DNA of 64,000 nt, from the NCBI RefSeq assembly GCF_030388325.1, contig NZ_CP103794.1:930001-994000 (forward strand). Direction: 5' to 3'. Numbering within the stretch: position 1 is the stretch's first letter; each line of letters begins with the position of its first letter. Below are positions 1-8,038 of this stretch, one piece after another. This DNA comes from Flavobacterium johnsoniae (GTDB lineage: Bacteria; Bacteroidota; Bacteroidia; Flavobacteriales; Flavobacteriaceae). The notes beneath the pieces are model-generated. The model was not told the DNA's origin and did no database searches. It saw nothing but the letters and a program-made list of their open reading frames with translations. A program made the translations under genes and the position numbers.

Positions 1-1086
1 TATCTTAAAAATAATTTCTCCCAAATAACTGCCAAAATAATTGAATCTAAAGAAATTGATTTCATCGAAAGATTAATAAAAGCCGGTTTTATTGAAACCG
101 ATATCTACGAATTGGACAGTTTTGACAAATCTATTTTCAATTCTCTTTCTCGAAATATAAAAAATGACGAATCATCTATTTCTTTTTTCAAAGAAATAAT
201 GTCTAAAGTCGACAATATAAATGATGAAATTAGTGATCAGACTTTATTGGGCTATTTTATAGAAAAAGAAGCAATTCCGGAAATTATTAAAATTTTAATA
301 GAAGATTTTGGTTGTAATGCACAATACAAAAACAACGCTCAAGAAAATCTAATTCATAAAATCGTAAATAATTATTCTTTAAATGCTGAAAAAGGCAAAG
401 AATACATCAAAACACTTCTCGAAAACGGAGTTGACATTAATGAGAAAAATGTAGTTAGAACTACGCCTTTGATGTACGCTGTAAAAAGAAACAAAAAAGA
501 ATATATTCCGATGTTATTAGAAAACGGAGCAGATCCTAATGAAAAAGACAATCAAGAAAATAGTTCTTTTTATTATGCAGTTGGTGAGCAATTTTCTATT
601 CCGATGTACGAACTTTTAGCCGAATCCTCTTCAGCAGATTTCAACAGCATCAACAAAGACGGAAGAACTTTACTGACCGAATTTATCCGAATGATGTCTG
701 ATTCTGAATCTGATCTAAATTCTTTACAAAGATTATTATCCGACGGTGCCGACTTAAATCATGCTGCTTTATATTATGGAAATCCAAAATCGGGTATCGA
801 TTATATTGCTGAGAAAAAATCAGGAATTTTAAAATCGGCTCTAGATAACGGAGCAATTGATGTTAATGAACAAGACAATCAGGGAAATACCATTTTACAC
901 AAAGTCTGCGCTTATAATGTGAATTATGATGCCGAAGCTGCAAAAGAAATTTACAGAAAAGTAAAACTTCTTCTAGAGAATGGCGCAGATAAAGAGATTA
1001 GTAACGATAAAGACGAAACAGCTCTTACACTTGCTTCTACAGACAATTTGAAAGTTAAAACTGTTGAGCTTTTGATGAAAGCCTAA
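1..1086 (+). CDS. Ankyrin-repeat protein, 5' end outside window
   Basis: The reading frame is open from base 1 (YLKNNFSQITAK...) with no stop, so the gene starts upstream of the window. A TTG at 112 is inside the gene and is unlikely to be the start. At least six ankyrin-type units are visible, with the usual LL.NGADxN.KD.....TPL pattern (for example LLENGADPNEKD and LLENGADKEISN). Ankyrin repeats bind proteins; no enzymatic domain is visible. No signal peptide can be judged because the N-terminus is missing. It is followed on the same strand by a second ankyrin gene and a lipoprotein gene, with a dispersed palindromic repeat between. The partner protein is unknown. Confidence 0.9.
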   Translation, partial: YLKNNFSQITAKIIESKEIDFIERLIKAGFIETDIYELDSFDKSIFNSLSRNIKNDESSISFFKEIMSKVDNINDEISDQTLLGYFIEKEAIPEIIKILIEDFGCNAQYKNNAQENLIHKIVNNYSLNAEKGKEYIKTLLENGVDINEKNVVRTTPLMYAVKRNKKEYIPMLLENGADPNEKDNQENSSFYYAVGEQFSIPMYELLAESSSADFNSINKDGRTLLTEFIRMMSDSESDLNSLQRLLSDGADLNHAALYYGNPKSGIDYIAEKKSGILKSALDNGAIDVNEQDNQGNTILHKVCAYNVNYDAEAAKEIYRKVKLLLENGADKEISNDKDETALTLASTDNLKVKTVELLMKA

Positions 1087-1110
1087 ATTTTCATCGTTAA
1101 ACAAAAAATC

Positions 1111-1258
1111 TAAACACATAGAAACATAGTTTCTAATCTTATAGGATTGTATCGAAAGAGAACAAAGAAACAAGTTTCTAGACATAGCTAAACTATGTGC
1201 ATTTAAATAAGTGAAACGCCTTTTTTAATATTCATAAAACTATGTTTCTATGTGTTTA
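1111..1258. repeat. Dispersed palindromic element, CATAG family copy 1
   Basis: A 22-bp perfect inverted repeat (arms 1111-1132 and 1237-1258, core CTATGTTTCTATGTGTTT) bounds a 148-bp AT-rich element. A second copy lies at 43735-43877. Its right arm is identical over 22 bp and the adjoining 45 bp are clearly alignable (ACTATGTG...ATTTA...TTTTTTAA...). It has no coding capacity and fills the gap between the two ankyrin genes. Confidence 0.85.
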
Positions 1259-1284
1259 CAATAATATATAAAAATCAAGATTCT

Positions 1285-2631
1285 ATGTCAATGTCATTTA
1301 TAATTGCCTGTGAAAACGGCAACCGAAAAATAGCTGAATTACTGCTTCAAAATAAAGAAGTCGATGTAAAATATACAGACGAAAAAGGAAGAACAGCTTT
1401 GCATTATGCCTCGCACAGAGGATATTTAGATTTAGTTAAAATTTTATCTGAAGAAGGCGCAGATATTAATTACGAAGATCATCAAGGAGAAACGCCTTTG
1501 TTCTTCGCTTGTCTTCAAAAACAAAAACAAACAGCTTTGTATCTTTTAGAAAACGGTGCCGAAATTACCAAAAATGATAAACTCGGAAATAGCCTTTTAC
1601 ATTTAGCTGTTCAAACCTCTCAAGTTGAAATTGCAACAAAGTTGCTTGAAGCAGGAATTGACGTTAATTTATTGAATAACAATGGAGAAACACCACTTTT
1701 ATTAGCTTCAGCTAAATTAAATCGTGAAATTATTCAATTGCTTTTAGACAAAGGTGCCGAGATTAATACGACCGATAAACAAGGAAATGCTCCATTAATT
1801 TATGCTTGTTACACCAAATCTCTTCCAATGGTGACTTTACTTTTGGATAACGGCGCGGATGTAAATCACGCTAATCATTCTGGCGAAAATGCTCTTTTGA
1901 TTGCTTGTTATGAAACCAACCGAATGCTGGCTAAACTTTTGGTCGAAAGAGGCGCAGATGTATTTACATCAAACAACAACGGTTATTCTCCAATTTGGTA
2001 CGCTTGCGCGAATAATCAAAAGGAAATTGTGTCTTTGTTTTTAGAAAATGGTGTCGATGTAAATTATAGCAAACCAGTTGCTGGCGACACTTCGTCCATG
2101 AACGATTATCTGGATTGGGTTGTAAGCGCTTCTAATATTTCTAATGATTCAAGTTTTACATTAAACAACAGTTACAATTATGGCGGAGAAAGCCTTTTAC
2201 ATGTAGCAACCAAAAAAGGAAATCTCAGCATGGTAAAACTTTTAATTGAAGCTGGAGCAAATATCAATATTCAAGACGAATCTGGAAATACGCCTTTGCA
2301 TTACAGTGCCGCAAATGGAAAGAAAGATGTTGTGAAATATTTATTAGATAATAAAGCCGACGCTTCAATTGTAAACGTAAAAGAACAAAAAGCAATTGAT
2401 TACTCAAATGTAAAAGGGTTTAATGAAATTACTGAATTGATTCTGAAATATGCACCTTCAGGAACAGTTGTAACGCCAACTCAGACTAAAAAAGAAGAAT
2501 CAAAATCTGATTCTGGAAATTCGATGGAAGAAAAGAAAAAAGCATTATTAGATTTGAAAGAACTTCTAGATGCTGGAATTTTAACTTCGGAAGAATTTGA
2601 AACTGAAAAAACTAAAATTTTAAAAGGATAA
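1285..2631 (+). CDS. Ankyrin-repeat protein with C-terminal SHOCT domain
   Basis: This 448-residue protein is built almost wholly of ankyrin repeats, about eleven, with typical GADIN/GxTPLH/A...G....V..LL signatures. A roughly 40-residue non-repeat insertion (PVAGDTSSMNDYLDWV...) sits before the last repeats. The final 35 residues (KKKALLDLKELLDAGILTSE...) match the SHOCT short C-terminal domain, a helical module usually involved in oligomerisation or tethering. A GTG at 1252 lies in the preceding dispersed repeat, so I prefer ATG 1285 (or 1291). There is no signal peptide, so it is probably cytoplasmic. The lipoprotein gene follows 9 bp downstream and is likely cotranscribed. The binding partner is unknown. 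Confidence 0.9.
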   Translation: MSMSFIIACENGNRKIAELLLQNKEVDVKYTDEKGRTALHYASHRGYLDLVKILSEEGADINYEDHQGETPLFFACLQKQKQTALYLLENGAEITKNDKLGNSLLHLAVQTSQVEIATKLLEAGIDVNLLNNNGETPLLLASAKLNREIIQLLLDKGAEINTTDKQGNAPLIYACYTKSLPMVTLLLDNGADVNHANHSGENALLIACYETNRMLAKLLVERGADVFTSNNNGYSPIWYACANNQKEIVSLFLENGVDVNYSKPVAGDTSSMNDYLDWVVSASNISNDSSFTLNNSYNYGGESLLHVATKKGNLSMVKLLIEAGANINIQDESGNTPLHYSAANGKKDVVKYLLDNKADASIVNVKEQKAIDYSNVKGFNEITELILKYAPSGTVVTPTQTKKEESKSDSGNSMEEKKKALLDLKELLDAGILTSEEFETEKTKILKG

Positions 2632-2640
2632 ATAATAAAT

Positions 2641-3192
2641 ATGTACAAAATGAAAAAAATCTTAAATGCCACAACTCTCTTTTTAGTATTAATTGCCGGA
2701 AGCTTAGTTTTTACTTCTTGTAATGATTTTTCACCCGAAAAAACTTTTGATGTAGCCGTTTTAAACTCAAATTTATTATCTCGATTTGGCGGAAAAGAAA
2801 TCAGTGACAAACTACAAGGTGAAGCTCAGGTTTATGATGAAAGCCAAAAAAAGATGATTTCGTCTTCTTATCAGGATTCTTTTAAATATGACATATCAAA
2901 TTTAGAAATTAGATTAAAATCTATTTCAGAAATACCCGAAGATGATGATAATAAAGAAATTCTTCAGGCATCAAAAGATTTATTTTCTTATGTTATTGCT
3001 AAACAAAAAGAAGGTTATTTGCCAATTGCTAAAATGAAAGATGAAAATGCTTCTCAAGAACAAATACAAAAAGCAATAATTGATTTTGACGCTTCAACTC
3101 AAAACGAAGTTGATGCGAAGTTTAACAAATTGATGGCTGCGGGAAAATCTTATGCTGAAAAACATAACATAGATGCCAAATTTGGTATTTAA
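2641..3192 (+). CDS. Hypothetical lipoprotein, ankyrin operon
   Basis: The N-terminus is a lipoprotein signal peptide: a hydrophobic stretch ending in the lipobox FTSC followed by NDF. The alternative ATG at 2650 (MKKILN) gives an equally good signal. The mature part, about 155 residues, is charged, predicted mostly helical and has no motif I recognise. It starts 9 bp after the ankyrin-SHOCT gene and is followed by a strong terminator, so it is the last gene of the operon. Function is unknown; it may be an envelope partner of the ankyrin proteins, but that is inference only. Confidence 0.8.
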   Translation: MYKMKKILNATTLFLVLIAGSLVFTSCNDFSPEKTFDVAVLNSNLLSRFGGKEISDKLQGEAQVYDESQKKMISSSYQDSFKYDISNLEIRLKSISEIPEDDDNKEILQASKDLFSYVIAKQKEGYLPIAKMKDENASQEQIQKAIIDFDASTQNEVDAKFNKLMAAGKSYAEKHNIDAKFGI

Positions 3193-3202
3193 GAGTTTAT
3201 TT

Positions 3203-3250
3203 AAAAGATAAAATCCTATTTGTGTAGATACAAATAGGATTTTATCTTTT
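3203..3250. terminator. Bidirectional intrinsic terminator
   Basis: A perfect 21-bp stem (3203-3223 with 3230-3250) with a 6-nt loop is flanked by A-rich and T-rich ends (AAAAGATAAAATCC / GGATTTTATCTTTT). It lies between convergent genes, so it can end both the ankyrin operon (plus) and the ferredoxin-trhP operon (minus). Confidence 0.9.
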
Positions 3251-3255
3251 ATTCT

Positions 3256-3486
3256 TTAAGTTTCCTTAACGGTAATAATCTTCACTGGACAAGCTTTTGC
3301 AGCCAATTCACAACTTTCGACAATCGCATGATTTGGAGATTTTAATGTAAAGAATCCTTTTGCATTTTGAGAATGAATCAAAACCGATTTTCCATCTTTT
3401 TTTGACATCTGAAAATGCACTGGATCCATTTCAACGCAATAGTTACAACCAATGCATTTATCTCTTTGTAAAGTAACGACAACCAT
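3256..3486 (-). CDS. 4Fe-4S ferredoxin linked to TrhP
   Basis: A 76-residue ferredoxin. Cys11, Cys14 and Cys17 form CIGCNYC, and Cys66 in CPVKI supplies the fourth ligand of a single [4Fe-4S] cluster. Cys59 is an additional cysteine. The start overlaps the trhP stop by one base (TAATG), implying translational coupling. From knowledge of the family, tRNA uridine hydroxylation by the U32 enzyme TrhP depends on iron-sulfur biogenesis, and the E. coli ferredoxin YfhL has been linked to the process. An electron-donor role for TrhP is therefore a reasonable inference here. Confidence 0.9.
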   Translation of the reverse strand: MVVVTLQRDKCIGCNYCVEMDPVHFQMSKKDGKSVLIHSQNAKGFFTLKSPNHAIVESCELAAKACPVKIITVKET

Positions 3487-4727
3487 TACGCCTCAACAAT
3501 TTTATACAATTTGTCAGACATTCTGATTCTGAATGGTAATTTCAAACTACAGTCGTCTCCCTTCGTAGCTTTTACTCCTGAAATATCATTTACAAACATT
3601 TCATCAATAATCATTTCCTGAGCTCCTGTACTTGGTCCTGTAATTAAAATTTTATCTCCAATTTTAATATCGTAAGCTTCAATTTTAAATTGTCCAACTT
3701 TTGCTTTTGGGAAATAATGTATTCCTTTTCCAACATAAACCTTTTTCTGCGTTGCCGCTGAACCTGGAATATCGCTCCATTCTCCTAATTCCTGACCTAG
3801 ATAATATCCAGACCAGAATCCGCGATTGTAAACCGTTTCTAAAGCTTTCATCCAAACTGCAGTTTTTTCTTTGGAGAAAGTTCCGTCATAATAAGCATCA
3901 ATCGCTTCACGATACGTCTTGGTTACCGTTGCTACATATTCAGGCGCACGGCCACGTCCTTCAATTTTTAAAACTTTTATTCCAGAATCAATAACCTGAT
4001 CTAAGAAATCCAAAGTACACAAATCTTTTGGCGACATCATGTATTCGTTATCCAATTCGATTTCGAAACCAGTTTCCTGATCGATAACGGTATATTTTTT
4101 TCGGCAGTTTTGTTTGCACGCGCCACGATTTGCAGATGAATTGTGCGAATGCAAACTCAAATAGCATTTCCCTGAAACCGCCATACATAAAGCACCATGA
4201 CCAAAGATTTCAATTTCAACCAAATTTCCGTTCGGGCCTTTGATCTGTTCTTTCTCAATTCGGTCGGTGATATTTTTTACTTGACGTAAACTCAATTCTC
4301 TGCTCAAAACCATTGTATCAGCAAATAAACTGTAGAATTTAATGGTTTCTATATTTGTTACATTTAGCTGAGTTGAAATATGAACTTCCATTTCGATTGA
4401 TCTTGCCATCGCAATTACGGCTTGATCTGATGCAATTACCGCTGTAATGTTTGCTCCTTTGGCTTTTGTCAATAATGTTTTTACGACAGATAGATCGTGA
4501 TCGTAAATAATGGTGTTTAAAGTCAAATAGCTTCGAACGTTTTTGGCTTCACAGCGATTGGCAATTTCTTTTAAATCATCAATCGTGAAATTTACTGTTG
4601 AACGTGCACGCATATTAAGTTGCTCAACTCCAAAATATACGGAATCACAGCCATTATCTAAAGCAGCCTGAAGCGACTCAAAATCTCCCGCTGGAGACAT
4701 GAGTTCAATTTTGTTGGTAATTGTCAT
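3486..4727 (-). CDS. trhP: TrhP-type tRNA uridine-34 hydroxylase (peptidase U32 family)
   Basis: A 413-residue U32-family protein. The family signature reads E173-x-F...GALC181...GKC188YLS. With Cys204 and Cys208 (GACKQNC) it gives the four cysteines expected to hold an iron-sulfur cluster. TrhP proteins use prephenate as hydroxyl donor to make 5-hydroxyuridine at the wobble position of certain tRNAs. Residues about 328-413 form the U32 C-terminal domain. This domain is nearly duplicated at the end of TrhO (5436-6794): both end in PFRIR.SDKLYKIV. The ferredoxin gene follows with a 1-base overlap. Older annotations call the family collagenase-like protease; the Cys pattern and the TrhO neighbour favour tRNA modification. 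Confidence 0.9.
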   Translation of the reverse strand: MTITNKIELMSPAGDFESLQAALDNGCDSVYFGVEQLNMRARSTVNFTIDDLKEIANRCEAKNVRSYLTLNTIIYDHDLSVVKTLLTKAKGANITAVIASDQAVIAMARSIEMEVHISTQLNVTNIETIKFYSLFADTMVLSRELSLRQVKNITDRIEKEQIKGPNGNLVEIEIFGHGALCMAVSGKCYLSLHSHNSSANRGACKQNCRKKYTVIDQETGFEIELDNEYMMSPKDLCTLDFLDQVIDSGIKVLKIEGRGRAPEYVATVTKTYREAIDAYYDGTFSKEKTAVWMKALETVYNRGFWSGYYLGQELGEWSDIPGSAATQKKVYVGKGIHYFPKAKVGQFKIEAYDIKIGDKILITGPSTGAQEMIIDEMFVNDISGVKATKGDDCSLKLPFRIRMSDKLYKIVEA

Positions 4728-4750
4728 TTTTGATTCTATTATTCAAATGA

Positions 4751-4758
4751 CAAAAATA
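4751..4758 (-). promoter_or_regulatory. Candidate -7 element for trhP
   Basis: On the minus strand this reads TATTTTTG, a match to the Bacteroidota -7 element TAnnTTTG, 24 bp upstream of the trhP start. No clear -33 TTG was found at the expected spacing. Confidence 0.4.
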
Positions 4759-4845
4759 ATGTGAGTATAGATTAGATTTCTATGATATATATCATAGTCT
4801 ATATTTTAAAATTATTCGCAAATCGTTACACAATCTTTATCAAAT

Positions 4846-4933
4846 ATAGCCCACGGTTTCAACCGTGGGAAACGTATTGTTACGCAACGTTGAGGATTCT
4901 CATTGTGTACCCACGGTTGAAACCGTGGGCTAT
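4846..4933. repeat. REP pair (BIME-like) beside the RAYT gene
   Basis: Two 24-bp arms, 4846-4869 and 4910-4933, are perfect inverted copies. Each arm is itself a hairpin (CCCACGGTTTCAACCGTGGG). This nested palindrome, two REPs in tail-to-tail orientation, is typical of bacterial interspersed mosaic elements. It ends 30 bp downstream of the RAYT stop codon, the usual place for a cognate REP. Confidence 0.9.
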
Positions 4934-4963
4934 GTTTATATTGTATTGTGGTATTTTTTGGAT

Positions 4964-5410
4964 TTAACCATTTTGGGTTTTATTTCCAAACCCGTGTAAT
5001 TTTACAAATTCATCAAACTCTTGCTGTCCATTCTTTTTGAGATGATGTTGTTTTTGATTTTTTATATAATTATAAACAACATCTAATTGAGATTCGCTTA
5101 CTGCAAAAGCGGCATAACCAGTTTGCCAAGCGAATTTTTCAGTAATTAGATTTATTCCATTTATACAATGAGAAGATCCTCCTTTCGCTTGACGAATAAC
5201 ATCTGATAGAGATTTTTTCGGATTTAATAAAAATAAAACATGTACATGATCGGCCATTCCGTTAATGATTCTATCAGGGCAATCCAAGTCAATTAATTCA
5301 TCGTGAATATAATCATGCACATTTTTCTCAATTGAAAAATCAATTAATTCCGTACGATTTTTAGTTGCCCAAATGGCATGAATCCATAATTTGGTAAAAG
5401 AATGCGACAT
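4964..5410 (-). CDS. REP-associated tyrosine transposase (RAYT, Y1 family)
   Basis: A 148-residue Y1/HUH single-strand transposase. The metal-binding HUH motif is H55-V-H57, in GMADHVHVLF. The catalytic tyrosine is most likely Tyr115 in YNYIKNQ, with Gln119 four residues on. The length and motifs indicate an intact protein. It lies between trhO and trhP on the same strand and is flanked by a REP pair downstream and a 37-bp hairpin at its start. RAYTs process and disperse REP sequences and are usually single copy and vertically kept, unlike ordinary IS200 copies. Confidence 0.9.
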   Translation of the reverse strand: MSHSFTKLWIHAIWATKNRTELIDFSIEKNVHDYIHDELIDLDCPDRIINGMADHVHVLFLLNPKKSLSDVIRQAKGGSSHCINGINLITEKFAWQTGYAAFAVSESQLDVVYNYIKNQKQHHLKKNGQQEFDEFVKLHGFGNKTQNG

Positions 5411-5446
5411 TGTAAATTAGGGTTTAAAAAAACCGCTAATTTACAA
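5410..5446. repeat. Hairpin at the RAYT/trhO junction
   Basis: TTGTAAATTAG (5410-5420) pairs with CTAATTTACAA (5436-5446), and an inner GGTTT/AAACC pairs as well. It spans the trhO stop codon and the RAYT start codon. It may be a terminator, a translation-limiting structure for the transposase, or a sequence the transposase recognises. Confidence 0.55.
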
Positions 5447-6794
5447 TTTTATACAATTTATCTGACAAACGAATACGAAATGGAACCTCAAAAGTAACCT
5501 TATCACCAATTTTAGCAGTTTGAGTTTCTGCTCCATTAACAATAATTCTATTCAAAACCATTTCCTGATCACCTGTAGTTGGTCCTGAAATTAAGATTTT
5601 ATCACCGCTGTTCAACTCTTGGTTTTCAATAGTAAATTGTCCAACCTGAGCTTTTACATAATAATGTTCCGCTTTTCCAAGAAGTACTTTTTTTACTTTT
5701 ATTTTCTGACGAATATCAGCTGTTTTTTGTGCTGTAGCCAAAGCCGTTTCTGGCAATTCACCTGAGTGTTTGAATTTTAGATTTTCAGATTTTCCTTTTC
5801 TGAATACTTTATTTCCAACTTGTTTTCCAGTTCTTAAACGAACTTGGTCAACTAATGGCATATGGATAATCTCTAAACATTCTGTAGAACAGCAGTTTTC
5901 CATAGCTGCTTTACAATCATCACACTGAATAAACAATAAATGACAACCGTCATTTTCACAATTAGTATGATTATCGCAAGGTTTTCCGCATTGGTGACAC
6001 TGCGAAATAATATCGTCAGTAATTCTTTCGCCCAGACGATTATCAAACACGAAGTTTTTACCAATGAATTTGCTTTCTAAACCTTCTTCTTTCAATTGTT
6101 TAGCGTAATTAATAATTCCGCCTTCTAACTGATAAACGTTTTTGAAGCCTTGGTGTTTAAAGTAAGCACTCGCTTTTTCGCAACGGATTCCTCCAGTACA
6201 ATACATTACCAGATTTTTATCGTCTTTGTGATCTTTAAGCTGTTCGTTGATAATTGGTAAACTTTCCCTAAAAGTTTCAACATCTGGAGTAATAGCGCCT
6301 TTAAAATGTCCAACTTCACTTTCGTAGTGATTTCTAAAATCTACTACAATTGTGTTTGGATCATCAAGGATTTCGTTGAATTCTTTGGCTTTTAAGTGAA
6401 CGCCAATATTAGTTACATCAAAAGTTTCATCGTTTAAACCGTCTGCAACGATTTTATGACGCACTTTGATGGTCAATTTTAAAAAGGAATGATCATCTTG
6501 TTCCACAGCAACATTCAATCGTATGTCTTTCATGAAATCGTAAACTTCCAGAGTTTCTCTAAAAGCTTCAAAATTTTCAGCAGGAACACTCATCTGAGCA
6601 TTAATTCCTTCATGGGCAACATAAATTCTTCCCAATGCATCTAATGCATTCCAGGCAATGAATAAATCGTTACGAAATTGTTGTGGATCTTGAATTTTGG
6701 CATACGCATAGAAAGACAACGTAAGTCGTTGTTTACCCGCATCATCGATCATGATGGCTCTTTCTTCTGCGCTTAAAGTGTTATACAGTTGCAT
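5436..6794 (-). CDS. trhO: TrhO tRNA uridine-34 hydroxylase with U32-type C-terminal domain
   Basis: A 452-residue rhodanese-family protein. Residues 1-120 form the N-terminal UPF0176 domain. Residues about 130-235 form the rhodanese domain with active loop C199TGGIRCEKA. Residues 266-306 are a cysteine-rich stretch (CHQCGKPC...CDDCK...CCSTEC), probably a metal site. TrhO uses molecular oxygen to form 5-hydroxyuridine at tRNA wobble U34. E. coli YceA is about 350 residues. Here residues 369-452 are an extra domain that closely matches the C-terminus of the neighbouring TrhP (VGQF.IE...GDKILI.GP.TG). The RAYT gene lies immediately downstream. Confidence 0.93.
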   Translation of the reverse strand: MQLYNTLSAEERAIMIDDAGKQRLTLSFYAYAKIQDPQQFRNDLFIAWNALDALGRIYVAHEGINAQMSVPAENFEAFRETLEVYDFMKDIRLNVAVEQDDHSFLKLTIKVRHKIVADGLNDETFDVTNIGVHLKAKEFNEILDDPNTIVVDFRNHYESEVGHFKGAITPDVETFRESLPIINEQLKDHKDDKNLVMYCTGGIRCEKASAYFKHQGFKNVYQLEGGIINYAKQLKEEGLESKFIGKNFVFDNRLGERITDDIISQCHQCGKPCDNHTNCENDGCHLLFIQCDDCKAAMENCCSTECLEIIHMPLVDQVRLRTGKQVGNKVFRKGKSENLKFKHSGELPETALATAQKTADIRQKIKVKKVLLGKAEHYYVKAQVGQFTIENQELNSGDKILISGPTTGDQEMVLNRIIVNGAETQTAKIGDKVTFEVPFRIRLSDKLYKIVN

Positions 6795-6859
6795 GCTATA
6801 AACGATTTTAAGTTGAGAAATATGTTGATTTTAAATAAAAAACTATTTGAAATCGGGTG

Positions 6860-6867
6860 CAAAAGTA
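6860..6867 (-). promoter_or_regulatory. Candidate -7 element for trhO
   Basis: Minus strand TACTTTTG, an exact TAnnTTTG match, 65 bp upstream of the trhO start. The -33 element is not clear. Confidence 0.45.
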
Positions 6868-7262
6868 AGGAACTTTTACTGTTTTTGAATGCTTGTTGGC
6901 GGAATATTATGATTTATGTCAAAATCTGAATTGGGATATTATTTTTTTTGAGTCTTTGTTCATTTGTTTTGATGAAGGATTCTCTGTTTGATAATTAAAG
7001 TTTTACGGCTTGGCGATGTGAGCGAACGAATTAATTTCTATTAAAGATAGCGTTTTCCGTGAAGGAAAAGCGGTTGTGAGATCGAAATCAAAAACTTGGG
7101 AAAATGCTTTGAAACAAAGGATTTCAACGAAGAACTAAAGCATTTTGAAAAAAGAAAGGCTGTTTTTACAAGGAAATAATTTAGTATAGTAATTTTAGTA
7201 AATTAAACTTTAGGTCGAATTAGTTTTGTAGTTTTTTATTTATATTTTTAAAATATTAACCA

Positions 7263-7270
7263 TATATTTG
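7263..7270 (+). promoter_or_regulatory. Candidate -7 element for the GLPGLI gene
   Basis: TATATTTG, an exact TAnnTTTG match, 38 bp before the start codon. The nearest TTTG (7225) is too far upstream to be a normal -33 element. Confidence 0.4.
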
Positions 7271-7308
7271 GCGATGTGTTAGCTTTTAACTAACTATCAT
7301 TTTTAATT

Positions 7309-8034
7309 ATGAAACATTTTTTAATTTTTCTTATTCTATTTTCTAGCACTTCTTTTGCGCAAAAAACACAGTATAAAATTACCTATGATTATCATATTGG
7401 AGCGAAAATTAATGGATTAGTTTCTATGAATACCTACCTTAAGACTTATTTAACAGGTAACGGTGAAACTTCTATTGAGGAGCAGGATTTTGTTGGAATG
7501 CAATCTACTGCAACCAATGAAAATAGTTATATTATTAAAACAAAAGATAACCCTAAATTTTATAAACATAATAGTTGTATCCTTTACAGTGATCATATAT
7601 CTCTTAAAGATTTTAATATAAAAGATTCTATAGGTTCTTTTGATTGGCAATTAGGCTCAGAAACCAAAACAATAGTAGGGTACCAATGCCAAAATGCAAC
7701 ACTCTTCTTCAGAGGGCGTAATTATACGGTTTATTTCGCTAAAGATATTCCTTTTTCGGATGGGCCTTGGAAATTGTCAGGATTGCCAGGAATGATTTTA
7801 GAAGTAAAAACAGATAATGATTTAGGACAGTACGATTGGGTAGCTTCAAAAGTGGAAATTATGAATGCTGCTACTGAAATTACAAATCCATTCGTTAATA
7901 AAGAAATAATTCCTTACGACGAATTCGTCGCCTTATATGTAAAAAAATACAAACAAATTAAGGCTCAAATTGCTAGTTATAGTGGTTCAGGAGGGATGCC
8001 AAAAGGTTACTTAGAACTTTATGTTACTGATTAA
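7309..8034 (+). CDS. GLPGLI family secreted protein
   Basis: A 241-residue protein with an N-terminal signal peptide (hydrophobic stretch ending SSTSFAQ). Its central motif DGPWKLSGLPGMILEV is the hallmark of the Bacteroidota GLPGLI family. The family is secreted or periplasmic, of unknown biochemical role, and often encoded beside outer-membrane receptors. Its end lies 4 bp before ATG 8039 of the receptor gene, so the two are almost certainly cotranscribed. The mature part looks beta-rich and contains two cysteines (SCILY and GYQCQ). Confidence 0.88.
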   Translation: MKHFLIFLILFSSTSFAQKTQYKITYDYHIGAKINGLVSMNTYLKTYLTGNGETSIEEQDFVGMQSTATNENSYIIKTKDNPKFYKHNSCILYSDHISLKDFNIKDSIGSFDWQLGSETKTIVGYQCQNATLFFRGRNYTVYFAKDIPFSDGPWKLSGLPGMILEVKTDNDLGQYDWVASKVEIMNAATEITNPFVNKEIIPYDEFVALYVKKYKQIKAQIASYSGSGGMPKGYLELYVTD

Positions 8035-8038
8035 GAGT

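Larger units (their letters stand above)
6795..7308. other. Long intergenic region, no gene recognised
   Basis: 514 bp between divergent trhO and the GLPGLI gene. It holds a candidate minus-strand promoter near 6860 and a plus-strand -7 element at 7263. The 11-mer TTGGCGATGTG occurs twice, at 7010-7020 and 7268-7278. The stretch 7020-7180 is more GC-balanced and purine-rich than the rest and could be a decayed gene, but all frames are broken and I cannot name it. Confidence 0.5.

Noticed and set aside
973..1185. Minus-strand frame of 70 codons
   Set aside because: It overlaps the ankyrin coding sequence and the CATAG repeat; no family resemblance.
4782..4967. 61-codon plus-strand frame across the REP pair beside the RAYT
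   Set aside because: It is formed by the palindromic repeat itself, has no protein features, and is convergent with the RAYT stop.
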